From contig NZ_WIRE01000001.1 in NCBI RefSeq assembly GCF_009601165.1, positions 806,001-870,000 of the forward strand: 64,000 bases of DNA, read 5' to 3'. The notes under the pieces are model-generated. The model had not been told where the DNA came from. It saw nothing but the letters and a program-made list of their open reading frames with translations, and did no database searches. The translations under genes were made by a program, and so were the position numbers. Position 1 is the stretch's first letter; each line of letters starts with the position of its first letter. This DNA is from Alcanivorax sediminis (GTDB taxonomy: Bacteria > Pseudomonadota > Gammaproteobacteria > Pseudomonadales > Alcanivoracaceae). Positions 61,477-64,000 of the stretch are shown one piece after another.

Positions 61477-63518
61477 CCTGGTTCCTCCGAGTTTTGGAAG
61501 ATAAAGACAAAGAGAACTCTATTCGCGAGATCATCCAAGTGTATCGCACTGGTGTGGACAGTAAAAAGGTGTTTCAAGTTCGTCCAGACTTGTTGGCTGA
61601 ACTACCGGGGGCACCGTTTGCCTACTGGATTCCCCCAGCAATCCGGAGTGCTTTTGAAAGATTCCCCTTGTTTGAGGAAGCGCGGCCTACCGGTTTAGAG
61701 AAGATATGCAAGCCTGTTGAAGAGATTTGGCCAGAGGCGCGTATTGGATTGCAGACCTCCGATGATTTTCGTTTCGTTAGAGGGTGGTGGGAACCACTCA
61801 ATGGTGACAAAAAATGGCTGCCGTTTGCGAAAGGTGGGCCTTATTCGCCGTTTTATGGCGACATCCACTTAGTGCTCAACTGGGCACTTGGTGGTGCAGA
61901 AATCAAGAATTTTATAGACATATCCAGCGGTAAGCTCATGTCGCGTCCGCAGAATACAAACTATTTTTTCCGGCCGGGTCTTACCTGGAGCCTCCGGACG
62001 AAAAGTCGCCTTTCCGTGCGTGTTTTACCCTCAGGCTGCGCTTTTTCAAACAAGGGCCCCAGTGTGTTCTGTGAGAATAACGACCCTGAGCAACTTCTGG
62101 CGCTACTGGGTCTGTGTAATACAGCTCAGTTTTACGAGCTAGTTGAGGTCCAGCTTGCTGCCGCCGATGCACAGTTGGGCGGGGCGGCGCATTCATTTGA
62201 AGTGGGTGTAATTCAGCGCACACCCCTTCCACCAGTTCCCCAAGATGACGCGAAAGAGTTGGCGCAGTTGAGTCATAGAGCCTGGAGTATAGCCCGTCGT
62301 ACTTTTAGCGCGGTCGAGACCTCTAGGGAGTTTTTGTTGCCGACATTTTTACTTGCCAAGCTGGGGCTTATGAATGTGAAGCAAGACCGGGAAGAAGAGG
62401 CCTCCATTCGTCAACAGATCGAATGCATAGGAACGAGGCTATACGGGTTTATGTCTGGTGAGAGCGAATATCATAGTGATCGAGGAGCATCAGATGGTGA
62501 ACTTAGTGAAGGCGACGAGGATGATGGTGACAACCATATAGAGTCTGATGTAGAGACAGATCCATGTGATGGGATGCAGTCGTGGGCTGTCGGGGTAGCT
62601 TTTGGTCGCTTCGACTGGCGTTTGGCCACACGTGAGCGCGAAGTGCCAGCTCAACCCAACCCCTTTGACCCACTGCCTATTAAAAGCCCGGGAATGCTAC
62701 CCGATAGTACAGAACCTTTCCATGCTCACGCCGGCATCCTGGTTGACGATGAGGGACACCCCCATGACCTGGCGTACCTTTTGGAAGAGGTTCTGCAACG
62801 AGTCGATGCGCCGGTGCATGTGGATACGCGCCGTTGGCTACAACGGGAATTTTTTCCTTTTCATCTTCAGCGTTATTCCAAAAGCAGGCGAAAAGCGCCT
62901 ATCTATTGGCCCTTGTCCACCTTATCCGGCAGTTACACCCTCTGGCTCTATTACCCAGATCTGACCAGCCAGACCTTGTTTACTGCTGTGAACGATTTTA
63001 TCGAGCCTAAGCTCCAGCAAGTTCGTGGAGACTTGGACTCCCTACGTGGGAAAGGCAACGCACGTAGCAAGCAGGAGGAAAAGCGGCTTGAGGTGGCTTC
63101 AGATTTAAGCCAGGAGTTGGCGGACTTGCGGGACGCTTTACTGGCAATCGCGCCGAAGTATTCACCAAATCACGACGATGGTGTGCAGATCACAGCGGCC
63201 CCGCTATGGCAGCTGTTCCGTCACAAGCCTTGGCAGAAGGTGCTGAACGACACCTGGGAAAAGCTGGAGCAGGGTGACTACGACTGGGCGCATCTCGCGA
63301 TGAACTATTGGCCAGAGCGAGTGCTGCGCAAATGCCACCAGGACCGCAGCTTGGCCATCGCCCGCGATGTAGAAGTGCATTTTTGGGATGAGGTCGAAGT
63401 ACCCGTAAAGCGCGGCAGAAAACCTACTGGTGAGACTAAGTTTGAATGGCGGCCGAAAGATTTCAGCGAAGCAGAGCTCATAGCCCTGGTTAAGCAGTTG
63501 GCTGCAAGGGCGGAATAA
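61473..63518 (+). CDS. pglX: PglX C-terminal/target-recognition part
   Basis: The 681-residue product starts MTWFLRVLEDKDKENSIREI, matching the region of PglX just after the methyltransferase core, and continues through a putative target-recognition domain (about 80-260; WIPPAIRSAFERF, FVRGWWEPL) and a C-terminal helical domain (about 380-680). The upstream catalytic half lies in the +1 frame, with ATGA overlap, so PglX may be made as two chains by coupled re-initiation, or the gene may carry a frameshift. The TAA overlaps the next ATG (TAATG). Confidence 0.87.
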   Translation: MTWFLRVLEDKDKENSIREIIQVYRTGVDSKKVFQVRPDLLAELPGAPFAYWIPPAIRSAFERFPLFEEARPTGLEKICKPVEEIWPEARIGLQTSDDFRFVRGWWEPLNGDKKWLPFAKGGPYSPFYGDIHLVLNWALGGAEIKNFIDISSGKLMSRPQNTNYFFRPGLTWSLRTKSRLSVRVLPSGCAFSNKGPSVFCENNDPEQLLALLGLCNTAQFYELVEVQLAAADAQLGGAAHSFEVGVIQRTPLPPVPQDDAKELAQLSHRAWSIARRTFSAVETSREFLLPTFLLAKLGLMNVKQDREEEASIRQQIECIGTRLYGFMSGESEYHSDRGASDGELSEGDEDDGDNHIESDVETDPCDGMQSWAVGVAFGRFDWRLATREREVPAQPNPFDPLPIKSPGMLPDSTEPFHAHAGILVDDEGHPHDLAYLLEEVLQRVDAPVHVDTRRWLQREFFPFHLQRYSKSRRKAPIYWPLSTLSGSYTLWLYYPDLTSQTLFTAVNDFIEPKLQQVRGDLDSLRGKGNARSKQEEKRLEVASDLSQELADLRDALLAIAPKYSPNHDDGVQITAAPLWQLFRHKPWQKVLNDTWEKLEQGDYDWAHLAMNYWPERVLRKCHQDRSLAIARDVEVHFWDEVEVPVKRGRKPTGETKFEWRPKDFSEAELIALVKQLAARAE

Positions 63519-64000
63519 TGCCTTCTCTACCGGCTTTGGATACCAAAACCCAAATGAATCATTCGCCTCACGTGGTGATATTGGGTGCTGGTGCCAGTAT
63601 TGCTTCGACGATCCGTAATCCTGAGAAATATGGCAAGCTATTGCCCGGTATGGCAAATCTGGTTGATACCCTCGGTTTAGAACCTCTCATCAACAGGTAT
63701 GGACTTACCTACAATGGCCAAAATTTCGAGGCCTTCTATGATGGGTTGTCCCGGTCAGGCCGGTGCCCAGAATTGCTCGCTGAGTTAGAGCAAGCAATCT
63801 ATGGGTATTTTTCTGATTTAAAGCTACCCGATGAAGTCACTCTTTATGATTACCTCGTTTTGAGCCTACGTGAAAAAGATATTATTGCCACTTTTAATTG
63901 GGACCCCTTTCTAGCTCAAGCCTTCGCGCGCAATATGCACGTTGTTGGTTATGAGCGCATGCCACAGATCGCTTTCCTGCATGGCAATGTGGCCATTGGT
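63518..64000 (+). CDS. SIR2-like protein (partial, C-terminus outside window)
   Basis: The first 161 residues are open to the window end. VVILGAGASIAS (GAGAS near residue 23), IATFNWDPFLAQAF (the TxN-D equivalent near 126) and IAFLHGNVAIG (catalytic-type His near 155) fit the SIR2-like NAD-binding/NADase fold used as effector in several anti-phage systems. The ATG overlaps the pglX stop (TAATG), so it is co-translated with BREX. An in-frame ATG at codon 13 is possible. pglZ would be expected in this position in type 6 BREX. Confidence 0.78.
   Translation, partial: MPSLPALDTKTQMNHSPHVVILGAGASIASTIRNPEKYGKLLPGMANLVDTLGLEPLINRYGLTYNGQNFEAFYDGLSRSGRCPELLAELEQAIYGYFSDLKLPDEVTLYDYLVLSLREKDIIATFNWDPFLAQAFARNMHVVGYERMPQIAFLHGNVAIG

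Noticed and set aside
61440..61480. Programmed -1 frameshift joining the two pglX frames
   Set aside because: No slippery heptamer of the X XXY YYZ type or downstream pseudoknot is apparent; ATGA re-initiation explains the junction more simply.

Overview
The window is a GC-rich gammaproteobacterial chromosome segment. Gene order in several blocks resembles Pseudomonas: trkH/trkA-rsmB-fmt-def facing lysM-dprA-tsaC-hemF-aroE, recG-oxyR, purEK, ridA-spoT-rpoZ-gmk, and pycA/pycB with a divergent LysR gene. Protein sequences and the unusual intergenic repeats suggest an Alcanivorax-like marine hydrocarbon degrader. That assignment is inference; no rRNA or marker search was possible.

Layout. 1-10.7 kb: potassium uptake (trkH partial, trkA), rRNA methylation and initiator-tRNA formylation (rsmB, fmt, def), then a LysM protein, dprA, tsaC, hemF, aroE and a small channel-like protein. 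10.8-20.9 kb: an LpxR-like outer-membrane protein, gamma-carbonic anhydrase, prlC, a YheV zinc ribbon, divergent fpr and a finR-like LysR gene, an M23 peptidase, cobS and small secreted or cytosolic proteins. 21-31.9 kb: SRPBCC and NmrA-like proteins, an amino-acid-type binding lipoprotein, recG-oxyR, an SDR, purEK and a VTT-domain membrane protein. 32-38 kb: DUF2789, ridA, a RAYT transposase, spoT, rpoZ, gmk and a Met-rich secreted protein. 38-46 kb: a DoeB-like deacetylase, pycB/pycA with pycR, a CPCC-domain protein and a RhuM-Fic protein. 46-51 kb: small secreted proteins and a translationally coupled DUF3604 / parvulin / HupE operon. 51-64 kb: a phage-defence island. It has a BrxR/CapW-type WYL regulator, two unknown genes, a broken HEPN-like gene, then brxE-brxA-brxB-brxC-pglX (split in two) and a SIR2-like gene cut by the window end. 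This order fits a type 6 BREX system; pglZ, brxD and brxHI would be expected beyond the window.

Two dispersed repeat systems fill most intergenic gaps. One is a Pseudomonas-style REP family (GTAGGAGC...GGCGAT), often paired as REPINs, with a RAYT gene flanked on both sides by REPINs. The other is a family of inverted elements whose arms are built from 7-bp units (GAGTTTC, GAGTTGC, AGCTACA, GTCAGGC, GCGTGTT, AATAGTT and others). The heptad class varies between loci, but the architecture recurs in about twenty gaps. REPs and heptad arms are often nested or joined by a conserved linker.

The observations most worth following are the SIR2-like gene coupled to a split pglX in a BREX-6-like operon, the period-7 palindromic elements and their REP composites, the unknown genes between the WYL regulator and BREX, and the DUF3604-parvulin-HupE operon.
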